A stretch of 64,000 bases of DNA from NCBI RefSeq assembly GCF_024362695.1, contig NC_065415.1:12317438-12381437 (forward strand). Reading direction: 5' to 3'. The notes under the pieces were generated by a model. That model searched no databases and was not told the origin of the DNA. It was given only the letters and a program-made list of their open reading frames with translations. Every line of letters starts with the position of its first letter. Position 1 is the first letter of the stretch. Positions 12,294-24,409 of this stretch are shown here, in pieces. This DNA is from Pectinophora gossypiella (Eukaryota; Arthropoda; Insecta; Lepidoptera; Gelechiidae). The position numbers and the translations under genes were made by a program.

Positions 12294-12914
12294 CTGCAAA
12301 ATAAATGTAAAAAATCTGCACGAACTTAATGGTAATTCCAAATGACACACAACACGGCAAAAACATCTCGTCACAAAATATTTAAATCTTTACCGAGACA
12401 CCCGCGAGCTAATAAGACATGCATTAAAAAGCGTTTAAAACGAAACCCTGCGAACGGAGGCAACAAAAACTGACATCGGGACGTGGCTACGAATAAAGAA
12501 GATACTCTGTGACAGCCAGAGATGCTAAGATAACCACACAATCTTACAAATACAGTTGACATAACAGCCGTTGAGGAAACATCAACTTTAAATGCAACGG
12601 TCGAAGAAATATTTGAAGATGACAGTACCAAGAATGACGGTAGAGCAAAAACCACAGTTTCGACAGGTTTAAGTGTAAATTATTCAAACGCGACTCATCC
12701 AGAGTCCCCTGGTCTGGGGACTTCATTTTTTTATCGCCGGTCGTCTCTAAATTATTTAAAGAGCCCGGATCAAGAATTAAACCACAAAATGTCACTGGTG
12801 AGTGCTGATTATGAGGAAGACAAGGATTTTTGGAAAGGCAAATCATAAAATGACAGTGACGTGTTTGGTCTACCTGAGAACGTCAGTGACAAGTATTTTG
12901 TTCTGGTTCAGTAA
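12294..12914 (+). pseudogene. Decayed coding sequence of unknown identity
   Basis: Not recognised. In one frame, 12534-12845 is open for 104 codons without stops and reads like protein, e.g. VEETSTLNATVEEIFEDDST, then NYSNATHPESPGLG, then LVSADYEEDKDFWKGKS before a TAA at 12846. The same frame continues plausibly past that stop (NDSDVFGLPENVSDKYF) to a TAA at 12912. Upstream, in a different frame, about 12294-12525 also reads well apart from stops (KYLNLYRDTRELIRHALKSV; TEATKTDIGTWLRIKKILC). A strong donor sequence (GTGAGTG) begins at 12798, so part may be an exon. There are N-glycosylation-like NAT motifs and many acidic/Ser/Thr residues. I infer a degenerated gene or retro-copy; an exon of a distant gene is the alternative. 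Confidence 0.35.
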
Positions 12915-12929
12915 CCATCTCAGGGGCTG

Positions 12930-15900
12930 TGGCCATATAATTTATTTATTATTTCGTATTATTAAAATTATTTCATATCGTGAGTTCGTATATGCTCTTT
13001 AACTCATGCGTGTTATGACGATGTCATTTTTGATTCACTGAAGTAGTCTCAATTTATTGTTAACGTACTATACTTAGGTACCAAATAAGAAATACTCTTA
13101 AAAAAATAGATATCCTGTTGCAGATCAATAAATTTGGTTTTAAAGCCCATATTTCGGGCGTAAAAAAATCGTTTTTTGCATATATTTAAAGAATACGACA
13201 AACAATATTTTTTTATATACGTAAAGCTTTTCCTAATTAGATTTGATATACACCCAATCTATTTCTCTTCCTCAGAGTTCATACATTTTCTCTGAAATAG
13301 GTTATTTTTAATATAATAAATACAATTTTCTGTAGCATTAGACAATTTGAAATTAATTTGAGTTCATTGTTCTGGGAATGTTTTGTAATTATGTGCCATT
13401 ACTGTGCTACAATTATGGCGGACATAGAATGATACTTAACAATAGCCGACGACAGCGACATATTTAAGTGGCAAAGTTGGTCAAATAAGTGTATGAATAC
13501 TACTTACTTCATATAATACTTTTGAAATGTACGACTTTTAAGTGCAAAATGATATCCATTACACGCAAGCCTGCAAATCGATAGACACTGAAGAAATACA
13601 GTATTACAATGGAATATATCTAATATTGTTTACGTCTTTGATACAACAGTAGAATTGTAGAAGAGACGGAACTACGCTTCTGCTCAGCAGGAGAAACCTC
13701 CGATTTCAATAAAATAGCGTAGATAAGAATACCGTTACAATTTAGACCATTTGAAGATATTAAAGTACTAGCTAACATGGCAACAGTTGCATGAAATCGG
13801 TGGTCGACATAAAATTTTAGTACGTTCTGCTTCTATAAACAAGATAGTAGGAAACAAAGGGAAATCGCAAAGGTTACCAGGACTACATAGCGTCAGACAT
13901 GTGAACAGTGAAGAAAAACAACCGTGTAAGGCGAACGCTCAAGGTGCACATCGTGACCACTCGCCTGTTCTGCGAGCCTGGTACCGAAATGTTGTAAGTC
14001 GGAGAAAAATGATTTTACGGGACGGGTCAAGGAACATATTCTTTGCACAAAAGTAATAATATCTGTCATGTAAAAAGATAATATTTCAGTAAACATTTGA
14101 ATTGAATACATTATAAATAATTCAATCATATTTGCAGATAGGCACGCTTCAATTAGTTCACAGGATAAATGAAGCGTCAGTTGTCTTCAATTTAGACGGG
14201 TTTTCACTAAACCTACTTTTGTAACAATTAAATTTAATTTAGGAACTTCGAGATCATGGTATACCTATAAACCTAAAGAAACATTAGAACTAACAGATTC
14301 ATGAATCTACAACTGTTTATGGAGTATTTTGATTAGAGCGTTCACGTCATTGATATACAACTATATCAGTGGTTCACATACATACCTGTATATTTTTCTT
14401 TTCATCCCTGACTTGACATGGAGGCCTGGAGGACACTTTTTTTATAATAATTCCAGTTTTATTTTTTATTTAGATGGGTAGGTAAATCTGTTTATCCCAT
14501 TATGTAAAAAAAAACTCAGTAATTATGTTAGTACTTTCTTTAAAAAAAAAATCCTTTATAGTTTTACTTATTTACTGACTTACACTTATTTTTTTACTTA
14601 CACCGTTTCCCGCGAGGCTGGAAGCATTCGTTCTGGGCTTGTTTATGGTGCGGCCGGCGGCGTCTCTTCAAGCCTCTGTGTCGCTCCGCCCTTCGAGTCT
14701 GCCATTTTCGGTATCATGAGGTCCTGACACCAAATACTTTCTGTTATACGAGCGTTAACTTTCTTGTTACTGGAAGCCTCCTACGTTGAACCGCGTGTGA
14801 CAGATTTAATAGTGTTGTGTTCCTGTCTATAGCTTACTGTTTATTATTTTGTCTTGTGGAAGGTGTTAAGGCAGTCGACTTGTTTTTGTAAAAAATGTTT
14901 TAATGGGTTAGGGATTGTAATAAACATGTTACAATGTGTGGTACACAGGATGGTTTACGCAGATCTACATGAGACACAATGTAAAATCTCTTCTGTCTAC
15001 TATTTCGACAGACCAGGGCTTTATAATGTAACTTTGTTCAAAAGGATTGGTCGTGTGGTCACTCAACTATTAGCTCCATGCTATTACAAGTATCCTATAT
15101 TACAAGTATAAAAGATACTTGTAATCCAAGGGAATATGCTGACATTTCCAATATGGTATGCCAGGAAATATACCCGAGCATCTTTTCACCTTTGACCATT
15201 GCACAGGAAGTGTATAGCAGCAAATGTTATAATAATAACATACCATTTCAAGTTTGCTTTTGAAATAAAGTACCTCTTACGGGTGTAAATTCTGCTTCAA
15301 ACCTCCATTTTAAAAATATTTCATTCGCTGTTTCAGTAGTTGCGCTACCAGGCGTGCCGAGCACTGCAGGAGGTCGCATGAATGCACATTATATACAAGG
15401 GACGGCCGTGATATGTTTTCCTTTTATTTATGCTAGCCCGGTACCGGTGCTACCATGACACCGTCGCCCATTATAAAAATAAAATGAGGTATTAAAAATG
15501 CTTTTGTTCTTTGATGTGTGCAGTCACGAGTTTTATAAGTATTTCGATCGCTGTAACTATTTTACCTTAAAGGCTTCACAATGTTTTGATTCCTTGCGGG
15601 GAACAAACTCGTCGTAGTAAATAAAACAATCCGCGCCTAATGCTCCCCTATTCGCAATATTTCTCTCATTCTCTATCTAAAAAATCCAATTTCGCATCCG
15701 TCTAGAACACGTGACGCTTGGAAAAAGTCGAGGCTGACAAAGCCGTCATAAAGTTCCCAAGTAATTCATAAACTGGGAAAGTTCCATTCCGCCGGTGCCC
15801 CGTCGATTCGTCGCGCGACAGAGACCTATTAATTTTTACGATCCATTTAATTCTTTAACCTGGCGGAATCGATTTATAACAGTTTTATCGGCCGGTTGCG

Positions 15901-16150
15901 ATTTAACGGTGGCTGTAAAGCTTCTGTCGGTGTCTGGATGCACGCACTGGCTCTTGCCAGCCGTGCCAAACAACCGATGTCACTTAATTGAATTTCTCAC
16001 TTTATTTTATACCTACCCAACAGAAAATTTTACGGTCCGGTTGACATTCAACAAAAACGTTTCATTCTTTAGTTTAGAATCTACGTATTTCATTTTAGAC
16101 CTTTCGCTTGAAAATGTATTTTGTACCTCATAACTTATAAATTTATTTAA
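12930..16150. other. No gene recognised; two GC-richer islands
   Basis: AT-rich with islands at 14600-14830 and 15660-15990. The 112-codon ORF at 15795-16133 lies in the second island; its composition is not convincing and it has no signal or domain I can name. Confidence 0.4.
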
Positions 16151-16152
16151 AG

Positions 16153-16400
16153 AGCCGTGGTAGCTCAGTTGGTAGAACGTTTACCTATCACTTTGAGGTC
16201 GCAGGTTCGAATTCAGCACAAACCAATGATTGGCGACTTTGTTTTCAAATTTATGTTTGGATCATAATGATTATCATGTACTCAGCGGTGAAGGAAAACA
16301 TCGTGAGGAAACCCACATTCCCGAGGAATGCATTTTCGGAGCTACGTGACTTAACCTGCATTTTGACTTCTAAAATACAACTTGGCACACCACGAACAGA
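16153..16400 (+). mobile_element. tRNA-derived SINE, D family
   Basis: Head GAGCCGTGGTAGCTCAGTTGG...GGTTCGAATTC with A and B boxes, then GTGAAGGAAAACATCGTGAG, CCCACATTCCCGAGGAATGC and ACGTGACTTAACCTGC. The 3' part seen in other D copies (to GGGAGATGATGATG) is replaced by other sequence. It is not a functional tRNA: the acceptor ends do not pair. Confidence 0.8.
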
Positions 16401-16487
16401 ATGTTTGATTAGGTAGCATAGTATGGTCACTGCCCTAACATAAGTTTCCACTTGTCCTGACAGCGCTTAAATATTTTTTTTAGAGTA

Positions 16488-16558
16488 TGCTCCATACCCG
16501 TCCGGTTGATAGGGAGGCCTGTGTGCCCAGCAGTTGGAGATGTGTATGCTGTTTATGG
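16488..16558 (+). mobile_element. B-family SINE tail fragment
   Basis: GAGTATGCTCCATACCCG...CCGGTTGAT...CCCAGCAG. A short scrap at the end of the preceding SINE (16153-16400). Confidence 0.65.
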
Positions 16559-16559
16559 T

Positions 16560-18035
16560 CACCTCATATCACTAACACATAAGCACCTTACTGAAAAATC
16601 GCATTCTACTGTTTTCAATTGTATTCATTCCGGGATTGAGACTGCAACTGTTTACTTGGATCAAAACTAGCGTGTCTATTTTTTAGCAAGTAACAATTTT
16701 AAGTCTACTTCTTTGTTTAAGTGCACCAACCGTACCTAAATGTTCCTTTCCGAAACTAACTGCATCCGATCCAGACAATCCCGCTTTCACAGCATTATGA
16801 AAACAAACAATTTGAACAGTCTGAACGCGTGCGTACCAAGCGTAAATCAAAACGTTGCATTCACTTTGCATTTGACTTTGCATATGACTATTAGCACGCC
16901 AACGGTAAAAACTGGTTACAATAATTTATAACTACGTGTCGTCGGATTGATTGTTATGAAAATTTTTATTGCCTGAAGGGTGCTTAGTGCGAATTGCGGT
17001 AATAAAACTGTTGTTTTAATGGTTCTGTTTTTCCTGTCTGGCCAAATAGGACCATATTTTAAACTGTTTTAGTGGTTAATTCATTCGTTCCGTATAATAA
17101 GCATCCTGCGTTTGAAAGAAAAGCTTTGGAAATAAAAAAAACTTTTCAGTGATTTGTAGTTTTACCGGCTCCAATAATAGGGAAATAAGGGCCCGAAATG
17201 TATAGTACAATTTATATTTTTAAAACACGTTTGAAATAATCGCGTTTTCAATTGGAAGGCGTACTTAAATTTCGTTTTAATTTAATTCACTAAAATAAAG
17301 ATGTTTGAGCCACTTGTTCTATCTTTTAAATTTCTGTTAATAAGTCTAGCTACCCAAGGGAAACACCCTAAAAAGACTCATTACATTTAGAAAATATAAA
17401 CCTAATTAAAAACTTTTTGGTCGTCTGTCGCGTGAACTCCGAACGGGTAGTACTCGTATAGACTTGTTTTTTCTGTTCTTTTTTCGATAATAGAGGTATA
17501 TAAAATTACTACCAGATGATAGTACATAAATCATCCAACATGAAAGTGGCCTAGTTAGTACGATCACTGTTAGTGGAAGGTTCGCTAATGGCTGAGCATA
17601 CAAAGTAATCGGCCATCCTATTGATTTATGATTTGAATGCATGCACTGCAAACTCGGTCGGTGACGCGCTGTGATTTCCATGAGCTATGGCTTACGTTGT
17701 TCAAGGGATGTGCAGATTAATTCAGCTTGTCTGAATTGCTGGTTGAGTACTAAGTAGCCATTTATATCTACGTAATAGGCACAAGTGGGGTGAGGGGTGG
17801 GGTGTTTATTTCTGGCTATTGTGCTGTAGTAGTGAGAGAGTGGGACTCATTGACGTCATGCCGTCTGGGAGTGGAGCTTTATTAAGGGTATGATTTGAGG
17901 TCTGTGCACAGTAAAACTACTAACGAATATAATGCAAGGGCACTAAGTCGCTTTTTTTGTACTCTTTATTTATTTTTTAAAATTTATTGTGAGGATACTC
18001 GCGTTTCACCGATCGGCGTGGGTTGAAAATCAGTG
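16560..18035. other. No gene recognised
   Basis: Unique-looking DNA with low coding potential. Confidence 0.4.
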
Positions 18036-18039
18036 TTGC

Positions 18040-18213
18040 CCTCTGGGTAAATTTTCACTGAACCCTGGCCTTTTTTGGTAAACTGCGGCAGCCATATACC
18101 TTTATGTTTTCCAACTAAATATTAATGTCAATGTGTGTATATTTTAATGTTGTAAATGTATATGTGTGTCGTAGATTTTACCTGAATAAACTTTATTATT
18201 ATTATTATTATTA
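18040..18213 (+). mobile_element. LINE 3' end with (ATT)n tail
   Basis: GGTAAACTGCGGCAGCC...GAATAAACTTTATTATT followed by a short (TTA)n. AATAAA just before a simple repeat tail fits a non-LTR end. Confidence 0.55.
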
Positions 18214-18297
18214 AGGGGTTAGTGACATCGTAACGAAAACTTTGTGGAATTATTCAGACCATAATTCTGAGTTAATATCAAGTGAAATTCTGCGTTT
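18214..18297 (+). mobile_element. H-family single arm
   Basis: GGGGTTAGTGACATCGTAAC, CAGACCATAATTCTGAGTTA, ATATCAAGTGAAATTCTGCG, then a T run. The other arm is absent. Confidence 0.7.
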
Positions 18298-18669
18298 TTT
18301 TTTTGTTTTTTTCTTCTTACTTTATTGCACCAAACTAAAAGGAAATATTTTAAAAAGCGAACGACTTGTTGATGACGTTCTCTCAGTCCCATATACATAA
18401 ATTCACACCTGTTATCTCTAATGAGGTGGGTAGAGTCCTATGTATTAAAAACAACGTGCAACCACTACTTTTACTACGAAGCCCCAAGATAAATATGAGA
18501 AACCGAAATCCCAAATGCTTATTCTTGTTACTGGTCCCAGTTTTCTACTTTTTAGGTCACCTGTAACATTAGAAATTATTTTTGAGAAAGCAATCTAAAA
18601 CTGAAACCAACTTGTTTCTCTTTATTCTTTCAAAAGTACCAATTTGGTATGTAAGGAAAAAAAAACATC

Positions 18670-18896
18670 CCTAAAAATCATCATTAGCCATACGACGCCC
18701 ACCGCTGGGCATAGGCTTCCCCCAAGGATCTCCACGACGATCGGTCCTGTGCTGCTCGCATCCAGCGGCTTCCCGCGACCTTCACCAGATCGTCGGTCCA
18801 CCTTGTAGCGGGCCTACCCACTGAGCGTCGTCCGACACGTGGTCACCATTTGAGAACCTTTCCGCCCCAGCGGCCATCAGTTCTCCTCGCTAAGTG
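18670..18896 (-). mobile_element. LINE ORF2 C-terminal fragment (GC-rich)
   Basis: GACGCCCACCGCTGGGCATA, CCCCCAAGGATCTCCACGAC, CCAGATCGTCGGTCCACC and CTTTCCGCCCCAGCGGCC. The minus strand reads as the end of a LINE coding region common in Lepidoptera. Truncated at both ends. Confidence 0.7.
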
Positions 18897-19084
18897 TGTG
18901 TGCAAAAAAATAGAACTTACGCTAAAACGATTTCGAGATTTCGCCTTAATTAGCTTTATTTATCTATTTTTAGCTCCCGTATCAGCCGGATGGTGTTCAT
19001 TTTAGCAATAGGTAATCGTGTGTTCATGTAACCTTCATAATGATCTTCATTATGGCCGTCATGTGACTTCTAAATGTAGATTAC

Positions 19085-19420
19085 TCTAGCCATAGAGGCG
19101 GCCAATCAGCTCGCGACACCAAACACTTCAGGACCCCGATACCGATCCCGCCGACGTAGTCGAAGATTTCCCTCATTCGGCGCTTATCGCCATTTGCCCG
19201 GACAAATGAAGAGCGCTGAGGGCTCTCACCCGGTACAAAATTTAAGACAACAGGCCTGAGGGTGCCCAGATGGGCGCGAACCTCGTCTCAGGGCGTCGCG
19301 TCGTCTGAGAGGAAAAATATTTGAAAGAATTAATCGACCTTAAAGGGTCTATAGCGATAAGCGCTGAATGAGGGAAATCATCGACCACGCTGGCCGGGTC
19401 GGTATCGGGGTCCTGAAGTA
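19085..19420. repeat. Two C-family LINE pieces head-to-head, forming a hairpin
   Basis: 19085-19190 is a plus-orientation piece; 19196-19420 is a minus-orientation piece. The inverted arms are about 19124-19190 and 19354-19418 (ACTTCAGGACCCCGATACCG and its complement). No tail lies between them. Confidence 0.85.
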
Positions 19421-19689
19421 TAAACGTCATTCAGCCTAGGTACTTTAGAAGATTATATTTTTTTAAATTGTAAAAAAAATAACATCTTTTTACGTATGTT
19501 ATGTTCCCTAACATTAAAATTGCTTTGTTGTTCACCATTATTTTCATTATAATTTATCTCCTGAGTGAAATCTGATATACGCAGACAATAATAATGATTG
19601 AGACAATTAAAACATGTCTAGACATACCTATTACGAAACCTAATGAGTAATTTTTGAAGCATTGAGGCATTTTTATTATTAAAAAACAA

Positions 19690-20014
19690 CGGCCGCCGTG
19701 GTCCAGTGGTTGAGCGTTGGTCTCACGATCCGGAGGTCCCGGGTTCGAATCGCGGAGGGGACATTATCACGAAAATCACTTTGTGATCCCTAGTTTGGTT
19801 AGGATATTACAGGCTGATCACCTGATTGTCCAAAAAGTAAGATGATCCGTGCTTTGGAAGGCACGTTAAGCGACTGGTTCCGGTTATTACTTACTGATGT
19901 AAGTAAGTAGTTGTTACATGAGCCATTTCAGGGGCCTTTGGCGGCTCAATTGTAACTATGACACCAGGATTAACGAGGTTGGTAATTCACCTCACATCCC
20001 ACACGATAGAAGAT
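19690..20014 (+). mobile_element. Full-length tRNA-derived SINE, A family
   Basis: Head GTGGTCCAGTGGTTGAGCG and B box GGTTCGAATC, then ATCACTTTGTGATCCCTAG, the shared core GTGCTTTGGAAGGCACG, CTTACTGATGTAAGTAAG and the tail GGCGGCTCAATTGTAAC...CACACGATAGAAG. Confidence 0.9.
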
Positions 20015-20019
20015 TGGAA

Positions 20020-21525
20020 AACATGATCATTATTTCAAAGTATTTTTATCATTATTTTAGAGAATGATTCAGTAGAGTAATAATGTACGACAAACATTGT
20101 TTGCGTTTCGTAAATGTAAGGATACAAAGGCTCTATTGTGAACGCATACGAGTTATGACTGATGGCGGAAAATCAATTTCCATCGACCCCAACGTCTCAC
20201 TTACGACCCCTTGGTAAGGTAGACCAAGAGCTCGGCACGCGAAACCCGCCGGGTTTTTGTGTTTACGGCTGTAGGTAATGTTCAGTCATTTGTTTCTTTA
20301 TTTTTGTGTGATACTTTGTTCTTACTTTTTTATTACAATATTTAGAATAACTAAATAAGAACTTAATTACGTACAAAACTAAATACGAAGCTAATGATAA
20401 TAAATTAATTAAACACAGGATTTTCGTTTTAGTTTTTAAAGCATTTATCAGATTTAATATTAAAAAATAATATAAAATCTTGATCACATAGAACCTGGAA
20501 ATTGATATTGCCAAATATAAAATTATAGCAGTTAAATTGATAGCATATTTTTTATTAATAAAATAGTTCATGAAAATACTAAAAATGTATAATTGTTTCG
20601 TCATTTCACCATTGAATTCATGATCAGAAGTCACACAGACTCATACTCTACAAACCCGCGCTCCCTCTACGCTGAACTTGCTGTTTTTCGCCTTCGTTAC
20701 ACACGTCAAAATAACAAAAAATGATGAATGTACCTCGTAAGATCACTTACGAGGAAATCGTCTAATGCTTATTTAAATATGTTTCATAATATCCGTGTTA
20801 AATGTGCGTGACTGTGTTACGATTAAATCGCCTACGAAATTCAGTCACTTCCGAACCACTTAGGGTGACTTAGGGGAAGCTCCATCAATTCTCTTGCTTA
20901 ATAACCCGAAAATATGAAGCTAGAAAGTTTTAATTATCGAACGATTATCGCTTGAGTGTTGAGTTTTCGTAATCTAATCGTGTTTTGATATCAAGACTTT
21001 TGATTATCGGAATATTGGGAAGTTTGGTACGGAACGAAGTTTTAGGTACAGTTTTGAGTGTTATTTGGTTTCAATTTGGGCGTTGTGGAAGGGGTGTGAT
21101 ATAGTATCTTGTTATTGTTGTAATAGACGAACAAACTCACCTTATATCCGTAATTGTATCGGAGTGGTTAGAACAAAAAGACACCAAAAGGCTAACGCTG
21201 AAAACTCATACAAATTCTACGCGTTGTCAGAACTTTCGTTTTATATGGAATTATAGTTACTACTAACATAGAACAGTTAAGTTTGATTATAGTTTTGTTA
21301 ATTTGAAAATTTCTGTTGACGTCATCAGAGTAATTCGGAGCGAAAATTAAATGTCGCTGGAATTTTTGAAATTAAGTACTTAACTAACGTAACTGTAATG
21401 AAGTCACTATCGTGTCCTAGTGAGGCAAGACCCTTCTTTCGCCAAATTACTGAATTGTATAACCATATTTTATGTTTATTTAAAAACGTCTAGAACCCTG
21501 TGTCGAGGTTTTTCTTGCAGTTATT
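20020..21525. other. No gene recognised
   Basis: Holds the hairpin at 20733 and AT-rich DNA. The long minus ORF at 20263-20634 is almost entirely A/T codons (I, K, N, Y, L) and is probably not coding. Confidence 0.4.
20733..20754. other. Perfect 9-bp stem hairpin
   Basis: CCTCGTAAG-ATCA-CTTACGAGG in otherwise non-repetitive DNA. Function unknown. Confidence 0.6.
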
Positions 21526-21529
21526 TTTC

Positions 21530-21668
21530 CTCGGCTATAAGATTGTGAGGAACTGCAGTAGTTTCAGTAGTTTTAGGCGGATGAGACGTTAGTTATGTAA
21601 AAATGACGATTCAAAGTGTAATTATATTTATTACCTACTGAATAAAGATGTTTTCGAATTTTGAATCT
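21530..21668 (+). mobile_element. M-family retroelement end
   Basis: GAACTGCAGTAG...TTTTAGGCGGATGAGACG, TTATGTAAAAATGACGATTC and TACTGAATAAAGATGTTTTC. Minus-strand copies of the same end are at 46077-46190 and 30256-30335. Confidence 0.7.
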
Positions 21669-21934
21669 TGTTCCATCTAAACGAATATTTTGACAAGCCC
21701 CGTATTTTGCCTAAAGTGTAGAGTTTATGAACTTAGTTTGTATATTTAGCGCGTATGGTGTTAAAAGTTTGGCTCCATATGAGATCTGATAACATATTGA
21801 CATTGCGATCCATATTATGATCTCGTCTTGGCATCATTTTACATGAAAATGTTTTTGTTAAGGTACTTACTTGACTATATAAAATAAGCCATACGATTAA
21901 ATATAGGGGTCCCTTCATCACTTCTTCGACCCGA

Positions 21935-22230
21935 TTACTTAAGCCATAGAGGCAGCCAATCAGCTCGCGACACCAAACACTTCAGGACCCCGATACCGAC
22001 CCCGCCGGCGTGGTCGACGACTTCCCTCAATCAGCGCTTATCGCTATCGACCCACTAGGGTCGATTAATTCTTTCACGCCCTGAACCGTGGTTCGCGCCC
22101 AACTGAGCACCCTCAGGCCTGTTGTCTTAAACGTTATACCGGGTGAGAGCCTTCAGCGCTCCCCATTTGTCCGGCCAAGTAGTTAATGCCACCTACGGCA
22201 AATCTACAATAAGTCACGACAAAAAAAAAT
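21935..22230 (+). mobile_element. C-family LINE 3' end with poly(A)
   Basis: Starts CCATAGAGGCAGCCAATCAG, runs through CAGGACCCCGATACCGACC, GCCCTGAACCGTGGTTCG and CTCCCCATTTGTCCGGCCAA, and ends AATAAGTCACGAC plus a run of A. 5'-truncated and poly(A)-tailed, hence a non-LTR element end in + orientation. Confidence 0.85.
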
Positions 22231-22239
22231 AGTCACTTT

Positions 22240-23660
22240 TTACACCACGCTCGAGGTGATAAGCACCTGAACGAATCCTTTGTTTTCCTTTAATTCGGTG
22301 GAGAAAGTTGAAATAAAAATACACTCTAAAAGTGAGAAGCTTCTAGGAGTTATCTAATCCCTTCGTATTATTGCTCGGTACCATTTGTCGTGTGCAACTT
22401 TGACACCAAACTTGTTCGTCTCAAGCGGTAAGTATGAGGAAGGATACACATGTTCGGGGAAATTTAATAAATGAATAAAATATAAATAAAATATATACAT
22501 ATATATATTTTTCTATTGACATAGGAACTACAATATTATATTTATTTAGGTACTTATTCAACTTTTATTTCTTAAAATTCTTTTAACTATATTTTTTTGG
22601 GAAAAAACTGCTGATTAATATCATGAGCAAGAAGGTAAAATATATGTATTTCAGCGATAAATAAAAGTTAAAATAATATTATGTACTTTTTTGACGTTAT
22701 CATTTTGGGTATTAAATATTAAAAGGATTCTTCTATAAATAAAATTAATGTACATAATAATAATCTTGCCTTACTTATTCATAACCGACAATCTAACAAT
22801 AGTTTACATGCTGCAATATGAAATAGATAAAAAAAATCTAAATACGTTATAATTATGTTACCCAGCATATTTGCGTATGTACGGAGTACCCTGAAGAGGG
22901 AAAAAAATAAATATTTCACAGCTTCCTCCTGCACCCTTGTTGGTGGAATCACGCGTCGCTTGCGCGTGTTTTCACGAAGATGGATCATCGGTACGCGCGA
23001 CAAGAACGGGTGCAGACTAGCCGCTATAAAACATCGGAATAAAACGCCGCGGTAGAAACGCTTTAAAATAAGTGTATTAGGAATCGTGTAATAGTTTTAT
23101 TAATTCGAAATTGAAATGTGGTGACCAGAATAACAAATTTTATTTTATTTTGCCAAGTGTATTTTAGTTTATTTAATAAATACTCAAGTGAACGTTTTCT
23201 AGACAGTTTCGTGGAATTTTATCTGATTTTGGTCATCTCAACGTATCTAAAGTGGAAATCTTACTAAGTTACTAATGGCTCGTACGATTTAGCCTTTAAG
23301 AGTGATTGAAAAAGGTACCTATCTTGGCCTTGGTCTTATGCCTTACCGACTAAACATAATGGATCCATCACCTACTAGAATCAAAATTTTAAATAAAATT
23401 AAAGAATTAAAGAAACAGTGGTTGTGAAGTGAGTAATGAGAGAAACAAGTAAAGAACATAGTTCAATACAGAACAAAGTTGAGCTGGTAATTTAAACTAT
23501 TAAGAATGATTTCAAAGGTGTCCAGCCAGTGGAACCAAAATGCAACTTTAGTGTTTCATTCTTTAGAAAAAAATACGAATGGTGTAGGTAAGGCAGAAAT
23601 GCTGAAATACAACCGTCAGTGAATCTACCAGTCGAAATCGACTGTGGGGCATCATAGTAT
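22240..23660. other. No gene recognised
   Basis: AT-rich; a GC-richer piece at 22915-23050 shares GAAGATGGATCATCG with 23960-23975, perhaps a diverged repeat pair. Confidence 0.35.
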
Positions 23661-23667
23661 GTTTGTA

Positions 23668-23752
23668 CCGGGTGAGAGCCTTCAGCGCTCCCCATTTGTC
23701 CGGCCAAGTAGTTAATGCCATCTGCGGCAAAGTTACAATAAGTCACGTCAAA
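23668..23752 (+). mobile_element. C-family LINE 3' end, short
   Basis: GTACCGGGTGAGAGCCTTCA to AATAAGTCACGTC plus poly(A). Confidence 0.85.
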
Positions 23753-23802
23753 AAAAATATAAAATATATATAGCATATTTGTAGTGTATGTAGGCACCTG
23801 AA

Positions 23803-23820
23803 GAAGAAGAAGAAGAAGGT
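23803..23820 (+). repeat. (GAA)n run
   Basis: Six GAA units after the C-family LINE end. Confidence 0.8.
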
Positions 23821-24361
23821 GTATGTGTCCTTTTGTGCAATAAAGGTACTCATTCAAAAACTTGTATTGCTATTAGTAGCAGTAGTAATACATAAAATAT
23901 AAGTGGTGAATATAACTAATGCGCGGTTGGCCGCTCGTCTACACGTCCCGTCTGGGCTTGAAGATGGATCATCGAAGCAATGGGGGGTGCCGATCGCGCG
24001 ATAACACGCCGCGATATGGAAACTCGAGAATGTAAGCACTACCCTACTATAACATACCTATTCTATTTAGCAGGCTTACCATGTTGCTATACAACTATTA
24101 TATACGGGTGTAAAATACGTCTCGCAGTAGCGGATATTGTCAAAGGTTCATATATTTTACTTAGATTTATGTCTTGTGTTTTATATTGTGCATTTTGTTT
24201 GCTTATTTATATCGGTTTTGTTTGATAGACATTTTATTTGCGTAGTAACTATTACCTTATCTGTAGTTTTGTACCGTTGTTATTTTTTTACTCCTTGTGA
24301 AGTCTATAATGTTACTTCACATTGATGGTTAGGAGAAATTTTTTTTAGCTTATTTTGGATT

Positions 24362-24408
24362 TTTGGCTGGACAAATGGGGAGCACTAAGGGCTCTCATCC
24401 GGATATAT
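24362..24408 (-). mobile_element. C-family LINE scrap
   Basis: GGACAAATGGGGAGCACTAA and GGGCTCTCATCCGG. Confidence 0.55.
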
Positions 24409-24409
24409 T

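Noticed and set aside
15795..16133. 112-codon plus-strand ORF in a GC-richer island
   Set aside because: No recognisable domain, no clear Kozak or exon signals; not matched elsewhere. Left as unsupported.
16153..16225. Possible functional tRNA gene
   Set aside because: A and B boxes are good but the acceptor ends do not pair and the sequence continues into a D-family SINE body.
20263..20634. 123-codon minus-strand ORF
   Set aside because: Almost only A/T-rich codons, as expected by chance in AT-rich DNA; no domain or signal.
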